From NCBI RefSeq assembly GCF_003628145.1, contig NZ_RBZV01000001.1:694299-758298 (forward strand): 64,000 nucleotides of DNA, in the 5' to 3' direction. The stretch is from Trinickia fusca (GTDB taxonomy: Bacteria; Pseudomonadota; Gammaproteobacteria; Burkholderiales; Burkholderiaceae). The stretch's first letter is position 1, and the number at the start of each line of letters is the position of its first letter. Shown in pieces: positions 17,096-25,929 of the stretch. The notes under the pieces are model-generated. The model saw only the letters and a list, made by a program, of their open reading frames with translations. It had not been told where the DNA came from and ran no database searches. Both the position numbers and the translations under genes were made by a program.

Positions 17096-17644
17096 ATGTC
17101 CGACAGCACCCGCGTTCAGCTCAGAAAGCTCCTGGCCTCGCGCTACACGTATCTGGTCAAGCGGCTCGAGCGCGTGACGGGATCGAAGGATGGCGCAGCC
17201 GACGCATTGCACGAGACATGGCTGCGCCTCGAAAATGCGAACGTGTCGACCCAGGTCGCCAACGCCGACGCGTATATTCTGGGCATGGCCAACAACGTGG
17301 CCATCGACCAGCATCGACGGGAGCGGCGCCATCTCCATGAAGACGACGTGGAAGCGTTGCTCGAGTTGCCCGACGAGCTGGCCAATCCCGAGCGCATCGT
17401 GGCGGCTCGGCACAAGGTGGAGGCGCTCAAGGACGTCCTGCGCGGCTTGACGCCGCGTCGACGGGCTATTTTGCTGGCGGCCCGGGTGGATGGTTTATTG
17501 AACCGCGAGATTGCCGAGCATTTCGGCATTTCCTTGCGCCTCGTGGAGAGCGAGCTGAGCGCGGCGATGAAATATTGCCTTCAGCGCATGGAGGACATAG
17601 GCGATGCCTACCCGGGTTCAAGAAGCGGACCACGCAAATTTTGA
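17096..17644 (+). CDS. ECF sigma factor, FecI/VreI-like
   Basis: 182 residues. Region 2 (DGAADALHETWLRLENANVS, ADAYILGMANNVAIDQHRRERR) and region 4 helix-turn-helix (LTPRRRAILLAARVDGLLNREIAEHFGISLRLVESELSAA) of an extracytoplasmic-function sigma factor of the iron-starvation/FecI group. Lies between the STN protein and the FecR gene in the standard signalling cassette order. It would direct transcription of the surface exoprotein and secretion genes, by analogy with VreI; that target set is inferred. No FecI-type promoter was confirmed by eye. Confidence 0.9.
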   Translation: MSDSTRVQLRKLLASRYTYLVKRLERVTGSKDGAADALHETWLRLENANVSTQVANADAYILGMANNVAIDQHRRERRHLHEDDVEALLELPDELANPERIVAARHKVEALKDVLRGLTPRRRAILLAARVDGLLNREIAEHFGISLRLVESELSAAMKYCLQRMEDIGDAYPGSRSGPRKF

Positions 17645-17655
17645 GCATCGTGACG

Positions 17656-18654
17656 ATGACGAGAGCTGACGCCGATTCCGCCGAGCAGACGCAGGAGCAG
17701 GCACGCCAGTGGCTGTTGCGCTTGCGTGCCGGCAACGCGAGCGAGGCCGACGCCGAGGCTTTCCGGCAGTGGTGTGCCGATCATCCGCAGGCGGCGCACC
17801 GCTTGCGCGACACCTGGAGCATGCTGCGCGTGGCCGCCGAGGAGCTCGCCCAAGAGGAGCAGTCGGTTGCCGGCATAGGGACGGCGCAAGCGAAGCGCCG
17901 CAACACGCTGCGCACGAGTCGCCGAGCATTCATCGGGTTCGCGGCTGCCGCGGGCGCATCCTGGCTTGCGCTGCGGCCACCGTTGCAGCTCTGGCCATCG
18001 GTGACCGACATGGCGGCCGACTATCGCACAGGCACCGGAGAGCAGCGGCAAGTGGCGCTGTCGGCGCGTGTGTCGGTCGAGTTGAATACGCAAACGAGCG
18101 TCGACGTGTTGCCCGCCAAGGTGGCCGCGAGAGGGGTCGAGCTGCTCGCCGGCGAAGCGGAGATCGATGCGCAAGCGCCTTCGTTGCGCCGCGTGGGCCT
18201 GGTCGAGCCTGTTACCGTAGTCGCGGGGCGAGGACGCATGCACGCGCAAGTCGCACGGTTCAACGTCAGACGCACCGGCAACGAGACGTGCGTGACGTGC
18301 ATCTCGGGCACGGTCGCCTTCGAGCATCCGCGCCGGCGGCTCGCGTTGCAGGCCGGCGAGCAGGTGACCTATGACGACCGCAACGTACAGCCCTTGTCCC
18401 GGGTCGATCCGGCTGCCGTGGTCGCCTGGCGCCGCGGGGTGCTCGTCTTCGATGGTGTTCCGCTCTCAGAGGTCGTCGACGAGATCAATCGCTACCGGCG
18501 CGGCAGACTCGTCCTGCGTAACGCGGCGCTCGGCAGGAATCGCATGCAGGCGCAATTTCCGATCACGAAGCTCGACGACGTCATCGACATGCTCGGTCGG
18601 CTCTATGGTGCTCACGTGACGAGGCTGCCCGGCGACATCGTCCTACTCAGCTGA
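17656..18654 (+). CDS. FecR-type anti-sigma/sigma regulator (VreR-like)
   Basis: 332 residues from the ATG at 17656; a GTG six bases earlier is possible and ribosome-site evidence is weak. N-terminal DUF4880 anti-sigma domain (ARQWLLRLRAGNASEADAEAFRQW ... AHRLRDTWSML), one membrane helix near residues 95-115 (FIGFAAAAGASWLAL), the FecR domain (DYRTGTGEQRQVALSARVSVEL) and a C-terminal receptor-contacting domain (VLVFDGVPLSEVVDEINRYRRGRLVL). It holds the sigma factor at the inner membrane until the STN protein signals. Full length for the family. Confidence 0.9.
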   Translation: MTRADADSAEQTQEQARQWLLRLRAGNASEADAEAFRQWCADHPQAAHRLRDTWSMLRVAAEELAQEEQSVAGIGTAQAKRRNTLRTSRRAFIGFAAAAGASWLALRPPLQLWPSVTDMAADYRTGTGEQRQVALSARVSVELNTQTSVDVLPAKVAARGVELLAGEAEIDAQAPSLRRVGLVEPVTVVAGRGRMHAQVARFNVRRTGNETCVTCISGTVAFEHPRRRLALQAGEQVTYDDRNVQPLSRVDPAAVVAWRRGVLVFDGVPLSEVVDEINRYRRGRLVLRNAALGRNRMQAQFPITKLDDVIDMLGRLYGAHVTRLPGDIVLLS

Positions 18655-18877
18655 TCGCCTGATCCGCCTATTCAGGCGAGCGCGCTACGCCTTCCGTTTG
18701 CGGGTTACGCCTGCTCGTTCCGACCTGATGGATGAGAGCCGACGAACTTGCGCATGCCCGTAGGGTAGGACATCGCGTGAGGCGTCGAGCATGATGCGCA
18801 GCCGGCCCGTCGCTCGATCGCGAGCCCGGAGCCCGCGCTTGAGCGTTCCCGTGTCCGCTGCTATGGACGGTGCCGCA

Positions 18878-19261
18878 ATGAAAAAAAAAGCATCGCAGCA
18901 GGGTGGGTTCCCGCGCCGAACGAGAGAAGGCTCGGGGGAGGTAATCGATACGGCGATCCAGTGGCTGATCTGGCTGCGTTCGGGCAGCGCTTGCCGTACC
19001 GATGCAGATGAATTCAGGCGCTGGCGCGCACAGAGCGTCGAGCATGCACAAGCGGCTTATGACGTCGCGCGGCTTTGGCAGATCCTCGGCTTGCTGCGTA
19101 GCGACGATGGCATGGATGGCCGCGCACGCATCGCATTCGATGGTGTCATGTCACGTCATCGGCGCATGCGGACGCGCATGGGGCTGTCATGCGTGCGCAA
19201 TGGCGTGCGATATCGGCGTCGCGTGCGCGGGCGAGGGCCGAAGAAAAAAAATGCGGGTTGA
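18878..19261 (+). CDS. Orphan FecR N-terminal (DUF4880-like) domain protein
   Basis: 127 residues from the ATG at 18878. Residues ~20-80 match the anti-sigma N-terminal domain of FecR (TAIQWLIWLRSGSACRTDADEFRRW ... AYDVARLWQILGLL). There is no membrane helix, no FecR periplasmic domain and no second sigma gene; the C terminus is a basic tail (RRRVRGRGPKKKN). It may be a remnant of a second FecR gene or a soluble anti-sigma modulator of the adjacent VreI-like factor. Codon use looks coding but the protein is short, so confidence is moderate. It starts 223 bases after the FecR gene. Confidence 0.5.
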   Translation: MKKKASQQGGFPRRTREGSGEVIDTAIQWLIWLRSGSACRTDADEFRRWRAQSVEHAQAAYDVARLWQILGLLRSDDGMDGRARIAFDGVMSRHRRMRTRMGLSCVRNGVRYRRRVRGRGPKKKNAG

Positions 19262-19312
19262 GTCTGCTCGTTTCGACCTAGTTTACGTAGGCCGTGGACG
19301 TCGCCGTGCCGG

Positions 19313-20140
19313 TCACGGTGACTGGGCATCCGCCCGCTCGCTTGCGCGTGCGGCATGCCACGTCGCGTCCTGCGGGTCGTCCGTACTGCGATAAGGCTGG
19401 AGCAGAAACGGAAAGCGCTGGCACAACGATGCAGATTCTCGCAAGGCCACGATATGGTTGACCATCCATTGCAGCAAGTCGCTTCCCTGCCGGATCTGAT
19501 GCGCGCTCCAAGCCGGCATCGCATCGAACAGCGCGGCGAAGCCGTCCCAGCGAGAAGGGCGGCCGCCGATCGCGGGCCGGATGTAGGTGTTCAGGCAGAT
19601 GTCGTCGCCGTCGGTCATCGTGCCGACGAACAGGCCTTTCGCGGTGGGTACGCCGACCTGCTTCCATTTCTCGACGACCGCGAGCATGCGCAGCACGCGC
19701 GCCAACACGAATGCGGCGCTCGTCTCGTGCTCGATTTCAGCGAGCGACACGACGCCATTGCGTTGCATGCACCGCGCGACGGCATGCGGCTTGATCGTGC
19801 TCGAGGCGAAGCTGCGCAGCACGAGCTCGGGAACGGTGAGCTGCAACTGGAATTCGCGCAAGCCGTGCTCGGCGCTCATGGTCGAGAAATTGATGAACAG
19901 GCCTTCGACCTGGCCGAGCGCACCCACGTAAGGATCGAGGCCCAGCCGGGTCAGCTTCGGTGCGACCTGGCGTTCGAGCAAGCGCATGAGATTGCGCCGG
20001 TTGCGCACGCCGGTGAAGTGGTCGAGGCACTGCGTGATGACGTCGCTGATCTCCCAGCGACGCTCTTCGGCGAGCAAGCGAGGCGATCGGCTCAGGTCGA
20101 ACCTTGCGCGGCCATGTGCCACGCGTGGATCTACAAACAT
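19313..20140 (-). CDS. Hypothetical protein
   Basis: 275 residues; start taken at the ATG at 20140 because the frame upstream of it runs antisense through the next gene. I do not recognise the family. No signal peptide or membrane segment. The composition is ordinary soluble globular (FINFSTMSAEHGLREFQLQL; FVGTMTDGDDICLNTYIRPA), with good codon bias and a Trp-rich C-terminal half. It is inserted, on the opposite strand, between the signalling cassette and a transposase-derived gene, so it may be accessory cargo. Its start and the following plus-strand gene are 273 bases apart. Confidence 0.6.
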   Translation of the reverse strand: MFVDPRVAHGRARFDLSRSPRLLAEERRWEISDVITQCLDHFTGVRNRRNLMRLLERQVAPKLTRLGLDPYVGALGQVEGLFINFSTMSAEHGLREFQLQLTVPELVLRSFASSTIKPHAVARCMQRNGVVSLAEIEHETSAAFVLARVLRMLAVVEKWKQVGVPTAKGLFVGTMTDGDDICLNTYIRPAIGGRPSRWDGFAALFDAMPAWSAHQIRQGSDLLQWMVNHIVALRESASLCQRFPFLLQPYRSTDDPQDATWHAARASERADAQSP

Positions 20141-20413
20141 GCCGGTCCTCACGGGTCCATTGCGGGCGGATGGCCTCGGCGTATGCACGAGGGTTGCCGG
20201 GTGGAGGGCAACGATCGCGACCGAAAGCGGGCCGGCTTGCGCCCGGGCTTGGTTGGCCGCCGCCCTGTCGGACGCGAGGATAGCATGCACAGGCGCGCGC
20301 GTGATCGATGCGCAAGCATCCGAAAGTCGGCGCCGCGCTTGCCTCAGGCACGCGGCCCAAGGATGCCGATGAGCGCCTTGCCAAAACATTGATGACAGTG
20401 ATGAGGTAACCAG

Positions 20414-22066
20414 GTGATACGCACGGTCATGGAACGCTTTGTCGAGCACAGCCCGATGGCAGTGATGGCGCGGCTCGTCATGCAATGGGCAATACACGCG
20501 GAGCCGGTCGGCGATGCGCTCGAACACGACGAGCACGAACAGACGCGCGAGCAGCTGTTCTCGATGACGGTCGGCGCGATGGCGTCGATTGAGGCGCGCT
20601 TGCGGCGGCCGTCTCAAGCGAACACGACCATGCCGGCGGAATTCGGCGTACTCGTCGCCGCTTTGCATGACAGCGCGAGCCGGCTTCGCGCCGCATGGGG
20701 CCGCACGCTGGTGCGCGACAGCGTCGAGCTGTTGCTGCCTGCCGTGCGGCCGCGCGCCGACGAGCGCGTATCCACGGCGGCAGGATTTCGGCTCAGGGTG
20801 CTCGATGGCGGCCCGATGCTGCGTGGCATGCAATGCGCCGGGGGAGACGGCTGCGCCCAGGCGGCGCCGGTCGCCGAGATGGGTGCCTATCCCGCGCAGA
20901 CGAGCGGCGTGCTGCCCGTCTACGACCCCGAGCTCGCGATGATCGTCGATCTCTTGCCGTATGAGGGCGGTTACGCGCGCGAGCGTGCGTTCTTGCGTGT
21001 GCTTATGGAATCGGTCCGGCCCGGCGAGCTGTGGCTCGTCGATGGTCGCTTCGACGCGAATGCGATCGTTTCCGGCTGGCCGCGTAATGGCGGCACGTTC
21101 ATCGTCGCCGAGCACGGCTGCACACCGGTCTATCGTGAGCTCGCCGAGCCACGCGAGCAAGGACGGCTCGGTGATGAGGCCGTGTACGAGCAGGCGGTCG
21201 GGGTCGCCGACGAATGGGGGGCGTCGCTCGTGTTCAGGCGTATCGAATGGCATCGAAGCGCCGCCGGTTCAGGTGAGGGCAGTGACGCGATCGTGAGCAT
21301 TCTGACGAACGTGCCCGCGTCGCAGCTCGACGCACTCGAGGTCGTGCGCCTGTACCATCGACGCTGGAGCGAAGCGTTGCCGCTGCCGATGGATGCCGTG
21401 TCGGACGAGGGCGTACTCGCTGCGGCGCCGCCACGCGCTGCGCTGCTCGCCAGCAGCATCGTCGCGCTGGCCTATAACGTGCTCAGTACCATGATGACCG
21501 TCGTCGGAAGCACGCTGGCGCTCGCCGCACGCGATATGGAGCATTTGCCCGTGGACATGGCGGCGGGCGTCGAGGCGGCTTATGGCGGCATGATGATCGC
21601 GCTGCCCGCGGAAAACTGGCGGCGCTACGACAGGCTTCCCGAGTCCAGCCTGTGCCGGATCTTGCGTCATCTGGCCGTTCATCTCGATCCACGCAGCGAG
21701 CGAAGAAAGCGACGCGACGATCGAGCCTCGGCCCGCTCGCAGGCCCGGCTGCGCGCGGCAACGCTGGCTAGCCTGCTACCCGACGAAGCGGCACTGTATT
21801 CCGCGGCACCGTTCAAGCCGCACACGATCGCCATGGCGACGCGCGACTTCAGCAGCAATCCGTCCAAGGCGTTGCGCCATGCGAGTGAAGCGCTGGTCAT
21901 GGTCACCAAATACAATCGGCCGATCGCGCTGCTCGTGTCGATCGACGATTGGAATCGGTTGCTGGGAGAGGTGCGGGAGACGAGCCTCGATCGCCTCTCG
22001 CTCGACTATGCCGCGTTCGAGCAGATTCAGGATGGCCCGGTTGCCGGCGAGTGCTCGCTGAACTAG
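20414..22066 (+). CDS. IS4-type transposase-like protein fused to a Phd/YefM antitoxin domain
   Basis: 550 residues from the GTG at 20414 (GAGG seven bases upstream; ATG at 20429 is an alternative). Residues 1-~440 follow the IS4-type DDE layout: an N-terminal SPMAVMARLVMQWA and TREQLFSMTVGAMASI segment, a first Asp in VLDGGPM, VYDPELAMIVDLLPYE, a second Asp in LWLVDGRF, and YHRRWSEALPL where the usual motif is YxxRWxIE, so the catalytic Glu seems shifted by one. It closes with YGGMMIALPAENW. Residues 474-550 form a Phd/YefM antitoxin domain (MATRDFSSNPSKALRHASEA ... PIALLVSIDDW). No ribosome site precedes that internal ATG and no toxin gene follows. Probably domesticated; function unknown. 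Confidence 0.75.
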   Translation: MIRTVMERFVEHSPMAVMARLVMQWAIHAEPVGDALEHDEHEQTREQLFSMTVGAMASIEARLRRPSQANTTMPAEFGVLVAALHDSASRLRAAWGRTLVRDSVELLLPAVRPRADERVSTAAGFRLRVLDGGPMLRGMQCAGGDGCAQAAPVAEMGAYPAQTSGVLPVYDPELAMIVDLLPYEGGYARERAFLRVLMESVRPGELWLVDGRFDANAIVSGWPRNGGTFIVAEHGCTPVYRELAEPREQGRLGDEAVYEQAVGVADEWGASLVFRRIEWHRSAAGSGEGSDAIVSILTNVPASQLDALEVVRLYHRRWSEALPLPMDAVSDEGVLAAAPPRAALLASSIVALAYNVLSTMMTVVGSTLALAARDMEHLPVDMAAGVEAAYGGMMIALPAENWRRYDRLPESSLCRILRHLAVHLDPRSERRKRRDDRASARSQARLRAATLASLLPDEAALYSAAPFKPHTIAMATRDFSSNPSKALRHASEALVMVTKYNRPIALLVSIDDWNRLLGEVRETSLDRLSLDYAAFEQIQDGPVAGECSLN

Positions 22067-22090
22067 GCTCGAATGGTGTTCGTGAAGGCC

Positions 22091-23083
22091 CTAGTCGATC
22101 AGGCGATGTACCCAGATGACCGACGTCCAGCTGAAGTTGCCGATCCCGTATCGGGCGAGCAGCGTATCGATGCGTGTGTCGATACGGGCCGAGTGGATGC
22201 GGCAGTGAACGATGAAGTAGCCGCTATTGACGCCGACGCTGGCCCCCTCGGGCAACACGGCGCTGCCTTGGCCCGTCGCGAGCACTTCGGAGATGTCGCC
22301 GGTGCTGACGAAGTAAGCCGCGTTGCGTCGCTCGATGAGACGCTGAGCCTCTGCGCGAGACAGCGTCGGGATCGCCGCCACGAGAACGGGCGCCGAGGCC
22401 GTATTGGCGTTGACCGTGGTCAAGTCGGGCAGGAGGGTGACGAAGGGGGCAAGGGTCTTGATCGCGCGCGTATCGTATCCGGGGACGCGTGACAGATCGG
22501 CCACCGACACGAGTTGCAGCGGCCAGCCGCCTGCGCTGTTCGTCTCGCGCAGCGATTGCACCATATACGCAGCCGTTTGCTGCGCCAGCGTGGGACTGAG
22601 CGACAGCTCGTCGAGCAGGCGCCGATAGGCGAGCACCCCGTCCTCGTTGATCTGCCACGGCTGGCCCGGTGCCTGACGGGACACGAGGTTCGTCAGGTTG
22701 AATCTCGCTTGCGCGTCTTCGACCTGACCGGAAATCCAGGCACGGGCAAGCTCGCCGTTGACGGCGGCGGCGTCAGGCGGCAGGAAATCGGCCAATTGCA
22801 TGTCGTTCACCGCGGCCGACCACGCCTGGCCGAAATAGGTCACGTTCGACGATGCGCTTTGGACGCGCAAGACGGCACGCGCCCACTCGACGGCGGCGCG
22901 CTCGGCCCACAGGGTCTCGGCGGCGAGGCGCTGGTTCTGCACCTCGCGCATGGCGACCTGCTGGCGCCATAGCACGCCCGCGGCCAGCACGGCAGCGAGC
23001 GCGACCACCAGCAATACGGTCACGAGCGCGATGCCGCGCTCGCGCGGTGCCACGGTCATGCTTCGGCGTCGATCCTCATGCAT
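22091..23083 (-). CDS. gspK: Minor pseudopilin GspK (HxcX-like)
   Basis: About 330 residues. Start uncertain: ATG at 23083 (AAGG upstream), ATG at 23059 giving the tightest leader, or ATG at 23134, which overlaps the upstream stop as TGATG. The prepilin-type segment RERG-IALVTVLLVVALAAVLAAG is followed by the large GspK head (AWSAAVNDMQLADFLPPDAAA, VEDAQARFNLTNLV, LTTVNANTASAPVLVAAIP). Caps the pseudopilus tip together with GspI and GspJ, which are not seen. It is 6 kb from the other secretion genes and on the opposite strand, separated by the signalling genes and accessory genes, which suggests rearrangement. Confidence 0.85.
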   Translation of the reverse strand: MHEDRRRSMTVAPRERGIALVTVLLVVALAAVLAAGVLWRQQVAMREVQNQRLAAETLWAERAAVEWARAVLRVQSASSNVTYFGQAWSAAVNDMQLADFLPPDAAAVNGELARAWISGQVEDAQARFNLTNLVSRQAPGQPWQINEDGVLAYRRLLDELSLSPTLAQQTAAYMVQSLRETNSAGGWPLQLVSVADLSRVPGYDTRAIKTLAPFVTLLPDLTTVNANTASAPVLVAAIPTLSRAEAQRLIERRNAAYFVSTGDISEVLATGQGSAVLPEGASVGVNSGYFIVHCRIHSARIDTRIDTLLARYGIGNFSWTSVIWVHRLID

Positions 23084-23133
23084 GTGCTCGACCTTGCGAA
23101 TGTGAAGTAGGCGAAACGGTAAGCGAAATGGCA

Positions 23134-23703
23134 TCAAGCCTCGAACGCGAACCACGCATGCAGGATGCTGGCATGCATCGATGACGATATGCCGAAACCG
23201 GCGACGATGCCGGCCACCCAGAGCACGATAGCCGGCGAGTGAGGGCATTGCGTCTTGGCGACGAGTGGGCCGACTAGCCCGCCGATGGCGCCCGTGCCGT
23301 CGAGCAGCAGCATGAGCAGCGCGCACGCGACCCCCATGCCGACGGCGAAATAATGGCCCGCCACGGCGCGGCGACTCGCGAACGGCTTGCGGTGATGACG
23401 TTGATTGGTCGCGACGATCGCAGCGGCGTTCGCGAGCGCAACGACGGCCATCGCCGCGGGCCAGAACAGTGGCTGATCGCTGCGCGGGTCGATCATCAAT
23501 AGCGCGCCGATCGTCCAGAAGGGCGGCGCGAGCAGCGTCACCGTCATCCAGGACAGCGATTGCCACTTCAGCCACGGCGCGCGCCAGCGCAAAGGCGCGG
23601 GCGCTTCCCATTCCCAAGCACTCGCGCGAGCGTCGCCCTGCGCGTCGGTGGCCATGCCTAGCCGGCGCGCGAGCCGCTTCAAGAACATCGTATCGATCGA
23701 CAT
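23134..23703 (-). CDS. Predicted polytopic membrane protein
   Basis: 189 residues with GGGGA before the start. Four hydrophobic segments: about 52-70 (SWMTVTLLAPPFWTIGALLM), 80-98 (PAAMAVVALANAAAIVA), 115-135 (YFAVGMGVACALLMLLL) and 155-172 (IVLWVAGIVAGFGISSS). No known domain recognised. It sits immediately upstream of gspK in the same direction, probably in one transcript, so it may be an accessory membrane component of the secretion locus; that is inference from position only. Confidence 0.65.
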   Translation of the reverse strand: MSIDTMFLKRLARRLGMATDAQGDARASAWEWEAPAPLRWRAPWLKWQSLSWMTVTLLAPPFWTIGALLMIDPRSDQPLFWPAAMAVVALANAAAIVATNQRHHRKPFASRRAVAGHYFAVGMGVACALLMLLLDGTGAIGGLVGPLVAKTQCPHSPAIVLWVAGIVAGFGISSSMHASILHAWFAFEA

Positions 23704-24221
23704 GGCGTTTTCCCCGTAGTGCTCAGCCTTGTATTCGATAAGACGTTCGGACGGGCGCTATGCCGCATGTCTACGTTGGACGGCGACCCGGGCTCTCCCT
23801 CATCAAGTGAATCGTCTAATGAATGTCATAAAAAGTTGCGAGTTGAAAGACGACGATTGTCGGCTCGCGCGACGCGCTACGTGCAGCCTGAAAAAAAGTT
23901 TGCGGTATCGCATGGGTTGTTCCGTCTAGGTAGAGGAGAAGCGCGCTGCGGTCCTGACGATTCACGAGACACGGCATGACGTGAACCAACGCTATCGATC
24001 GCCACGACGACAAGTTGCACAAACGTTGCGGGTTGCAGACGTCGGCGTCGTCCTTGCAGATGCGGTCGCATCGTCCGTACGCATGACGCTTGGTGGTTGG
24101 CTTGATGTTTGATTAGGAAAACTAATTAGAAGTCATGGATTTGAAATAAATCTGTGATATCGGCAGCCGCCGTCTGGCTTGCCGCTGCAGCGACGGTTTG
24201 AATCGGAAAGGGGAATGGCGC
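23704..24221. promoter_or_regulatory. Divergent regulatory region before tpsB
   Basis: About 520 bases between the gspK transcript (leftward) and tpsB (rightward). No convincing gene. The last 110 bases are AT-rich (24101-24158) and hold a Pho-box-like array at 24130-24158, which fits a promoter for tpsB. Confidence 0.55.
24130..24158 (+). promoter_or_regulatory. Candidate Pho box (three half-sites) upstream of tpsB
   Basis: Three 7-mers repeat at exact 11-base spacing: AAGTCAT (24130), TTGAAAT (24141) and CTGTGAT (24152), matching CTGTCAT at 5, 4 and 6 of 7 positions. The 11-base periodicity is that of PhoB sites. About 65-90 bases before the start codon. Confidence 0.35.
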
Positions 24222-25868
24222 ATGCCGCCAAGAGAAAGCGGGGAATCTCATGAACACGGGCGCGGACTGCATCGGATTTGGGCGGGACTGGCGTTGATCG
24301 GTGGGCTGGGCATCGCGCTTGCCGCGCGCGGGCAGACCGCGCCCGGCACGCCGCCAACGCCGGGCGTACCGCAGGCATTCGATGTCAACGAGTTCATCGT
24401 GCGCGGGAACACGACGCTGCCGACCGTCGATATCGAGAAAGCGGTGTATCCGTTCGAAGGACCGGGGAAGACGTTCGCCGACGTCAACGCGGCCCGCGAC
24501 GCGCTGCAGAAGGCCTATCAGGACAAGGGATACCAGTCGGTGGTCGTCGAACTGCCGGCACAGCAGGTCAAGAATGGGGTGATCGTGCTGCAAGTGGTCG
24601 AAGCAAAGGTGGGGCGGTTGCGTGTCGACGGTGCGAAATATTACTCGCCGCAGAACATCCGCGACGCAGTGCCGGCGCTTGCCGAAGGGACAGTGCCGAA
24701 CTTCAACACGGCGCAGCAGCAGTTGACCGACCTCAACCAGTCCGCCGATCGCCAGGTGATGCCGGTACTGAAACCGGGCGCGTTGCCGCAGACCGTCGAC
24801 GTCGACTTGAAGGTGGACGACCACAGTCCGCTGCACGCAAGCGTGGACCTGAACAATGACAGCAGCCCGGGGACGTCGTCGTTGCGCACGAGCGCGACGC
24901 TCAGCTACTCGAATCTGTGGCAGCTCGGTCACGTCATTTCGGGCACGTACCTGCTCGCGCCGCAGCATCCGAACGACGCGCGCGTGTACTCGTTCTCGTA
25001 CCTTGCACCGCTGGCGGGTTCGCATTGGAGCTTGCTCGCCACCGCCCTGCATTCGGACAGCAACGTGGCGTCGGTCGGCGGCACCAACGTGCTCGGCAAA
25101 GGAACGACGTATGGCTTGACGGCCATCTATGGGCTGCCGGGCACCGACACGTATACACAGTCGGCCAGCGTGGAGATCGATCGCAAGCATTACGAGGAAA
25201 ACGTGATGCTGGCGGGGCAGACGTCGATGGCGCCGTTGACCTACGTGCCGGTGACGTTGTCGTACAACGGCCAGTTGAACCTGAAGAACTCGCTGACGAC
25301 TTTTGCCGCGTCGCTGACGACGAACATCCGCGGCATCGGCAGCGATTGGGGCGCGTGGGACAACAAGCGCTACAACGCGACACCGGATTTCTTGTACGGC
25401 AAGTTCGACATCAATCACACGCAGCGCTTTGCCAACGACATGCAGGCCAACGCGCATGTGAGCGCGCAGCTCTCCAACTCGCCGCTCGTCTCGAGCGAAC
25501 AGTTTGCAGCCGGCGGCATGAACAGCGTGCGCGGCTACATGCAGGCCGAGGACACCGCCGACAGCGGCGTGATCGGTTCGCTCGAGGTCAGAAGTCCTTC
25601 GGTGGCGAAGTGGCTCGGCGGACAAGTGGGCAGCCGCATCAACGAATGGCGCTTTCACGCGTTCGTCGACGCCGCCCACCTATGGCTGCTGAGCCCGCTT
25701 CCGGAGCAGACCTCGAGCTTCAACCTGCTCAGCGCCGGGGTGGGAACGCGTCTGCAGCTGCTCAAGTACGCAAGCGCGGATTTCGAAGCGGGCTGGCCTT
25801 TGAAGGCCGGTCCCTATACGAAGCAGTACAGCCCGCGCTTCGATTTCTACGTGCGATTGGGATTTTGA
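24222..25868 (+). CDS. Two-partner secretion transporter TpsB (PdtB/FhaC-like)
   Basis: 548 residues from the ATG at 24222, chosen for AAAGGGG upstream over a TTG at 24198. Signal segment, then POTRA domains (FDVNEFIVRGNTTLPTVDIEKAVYPFEGPGKTFADV ... GVIVLQVVEAKVGRLRVDGAKYYSPQNI), and the 16-strand ShlB/FhaC-type beta-barrel ending in a C-terminal aromatic strand FDFYVRLGF. VRGYMQAED is the conserved motif of the pore loop. Exports the haemagglutinin-like exoprotein whose gene is at the left edge, 21 kb away. Head of the tpsB-exbB-exbD-tonB operon. Confidence 0.92.
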   Translation: MPPRESGESHEHGRGLHRIWAGLALIGGLGIALAARGQTAPGTPPTPGVPQAFDVNEFIVRGNTTLPTVDIEKAVYPFEGPGKTFADVNAARDALQKAYQDKGYQSVVVELPAQQVKNGVIVLQVVEAKVGRLRVDGAKYYSPQNIRDAVPALAEGTVPNFNTAQQQLTDLNQSADRQVMPVLKPGALPQTVDVDLKVDDHSPLHASVDLNNDSSPGTSSLRTSATLSYSNLWQLGHVISGTYLLAPQHPNDARVYSFSYLAPLAGSHWSLLATALHSDSNVASVGGTNVLGKGTTYGLTAIYGLPGTDTYTQSASVEIDRKHYEENVMLAGQTSMAPLTYVPVTLSYNGQLNLKNSLTTFAASLTTNIRGIGSDWGAWDNKRYNATPDFLYGKFDINHTQRFANDMQANAHVSAQLSNSPLVSSEQFAAGGMNSVRGYMQAEDTADSGVIGSLEVRSPSVAKWLGGQVGSRINEWRFHAFVDAAHLWLLSPLPEQTSSFNLLSAGVGTRLQLLKYASADFEAGWPLKAGPYTKQYSPRFDFYVRLGF

Positions 25869-25929
25869 GGACCTTTCGGATCGCGTGGCGCCCGGTGCGC
25901 GCGCGTGAGATTCATTCGGGGAGTGCATT

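Noticed and set aside
20141-21253. N-terminal extension of the hypothetical gene at 19313-20140
   Set aside because: It runs antisense through the transposase-like gene; the ATG at 20140 begins the coding-like part.
13373-23083. gspI and gspJ genes
   Set aside because: I searched the region for prepilin leaders and found only GspG, GspH and GspK; no candidate for GspI or GspJ.
23719-23979. Small plus-strand frame upstream of tpsB
   Set aside because: No coding bias or start signal; lies in the divergent promoter region.
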